From Azolla caroliniana (Eukaryota > Polypodiophyta): DNA of 64,000 bases. The stretch's first letter is position 1. The number at the start of each line of letters is the position of its first letter. The notes beneath the pieces were generated by a model. It ran no database searches, was not told the DNA's origin, and saw only the letters and a list, made by a program, of their open reading frames with translations. Of this stretch, positions 63,481 through 64,000 are shown one piece after another. The position numbers and the translations under genes were made by a program. Location: positions 15,376,001 through 15,440,000 of the forward strand of contig JBHGNT010000011.1 in assembly GCA_043228905.1 (NCBI GenBank). The letters run 5' to 3'.

Positions 63481-64000
63481 TAGACCAAGGAAAAACACGT
63501 ACATGTGATAAATTTCAAAGAGACCAAGCATGTTTTTCATGCATAGTAACATGACGTGCCCCACAATTGAAGAACAAATTGGATCAAACATTTATATGAA
63601 GTGGGAGATTTAAATCAAATAAACAATATTCTAACGTAGAAAAAGTCATTTGGGTATAATTCCTATATCATGGCTTGGGAGAGATCTAAGGCTCACACTT
63701 TGCACTTTATATTGCATATGTTGCAACAAATGACAATTTGATCCTCTTCTCCTTAAAATTAAATTTCATTAAGCAAAACACGTGAGATCCCATCCCTCTG
63801 TCCATAGTCCATACCACTCCTTAAAGTCATGGTATTAGGGCAACGAGAATGAGGCTCATTGACTATGCATGTTTCTCCCCCAATAACTTCACAAGTCTAT
63901 CACACTATATTCCAATACTGTGGTCTTGATTGTATTTGAGCTACATTTGCTCACATTTTTTACCTTAAGCCCTAAACATTTAAAACCTTGAATCCTAAAC
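63481..64000. other. intergenic region to window end
   Basis: AT-rich, no gene seen. It ends in CCTAAAC-like words, which are not a telomeric array. Confidence 0.5.

Overview
This is nuclear DNA of a flowering plant. Two host genes are clear: an ALFIN-LIKE PHD-finger gene with plant-type GT-AG introns (49569-51926, minus) and an intronless LUX ARRHYTHMO/PCL1 clock gene (59017-60090, minus). They lie in AT-rich, microsatellite-rich intergenic DNA. The species cannot be named from the sequence.

Positions 1-43,077 are a nest of LTR retrotransposons, and nearly every boundary is fixed by a target-site duplication (TSD). I use local names. GypD: only a minus-strand 5' LTR (61-828), its body lying left of the window. 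CopA: 1167-23875, plus, TSD TAAAG. It carries CopC (2439-7998, plus, TSD CAACG) in its gag region and CopB (11157-23774, minus, TSD TCTGT) in its 3' LTR. CopB carries GypA (16363-23645, plus, TSD CCGG) in its own 5' LTR. GypB: 24213-39036, plus, TSD ACGT. It contains a solo LTR (25917-26724) and GypC (30636-37799, minus, TSD ACGC). CopD: 39248-43077, minus, a relative of CopA. Only about 880 bp of pre-insertion host DNA remains between these elements (829-1166, 23881-24212, 39041-39247).

The Ty3/gypsy elements are the most unusual content. Their Gag-protease and Pol lie in different frames. The protease box reads DHG, the RT box FLDD, and there is no chromodomain. The LTRs start TGTCGTGAAGAA. 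All four members have 4-bp target sites with a central CG (CCGG, ACGC, ACGT, ACGG). GypA and GypC have near-identical LTR pairs and long open frames, so they are young. Their pol cores are almost identical to each other while their LTRs are very different, which suggests template-switch recombination. The Ty1/copia copies are more decayed, mainly by CAG-to-TAG and TGG-to-TAG/TGA changes, small indels and integrase deletions. Each copia family has its LTR TATA box in the loop of a short inverted repeat.

From 43,078 to 64,000 the window holds the two host genes, several tRNA-like SINE remnants (mostly in intron 2 of the ALFIN-like gene), a poly(A)-tailed retroinsertion with an 18-bp TSD, a LINE zf-RVT remnant, an isolated copia RT fragment, microsatellites, and otherwise featureless AT-rich sequence.
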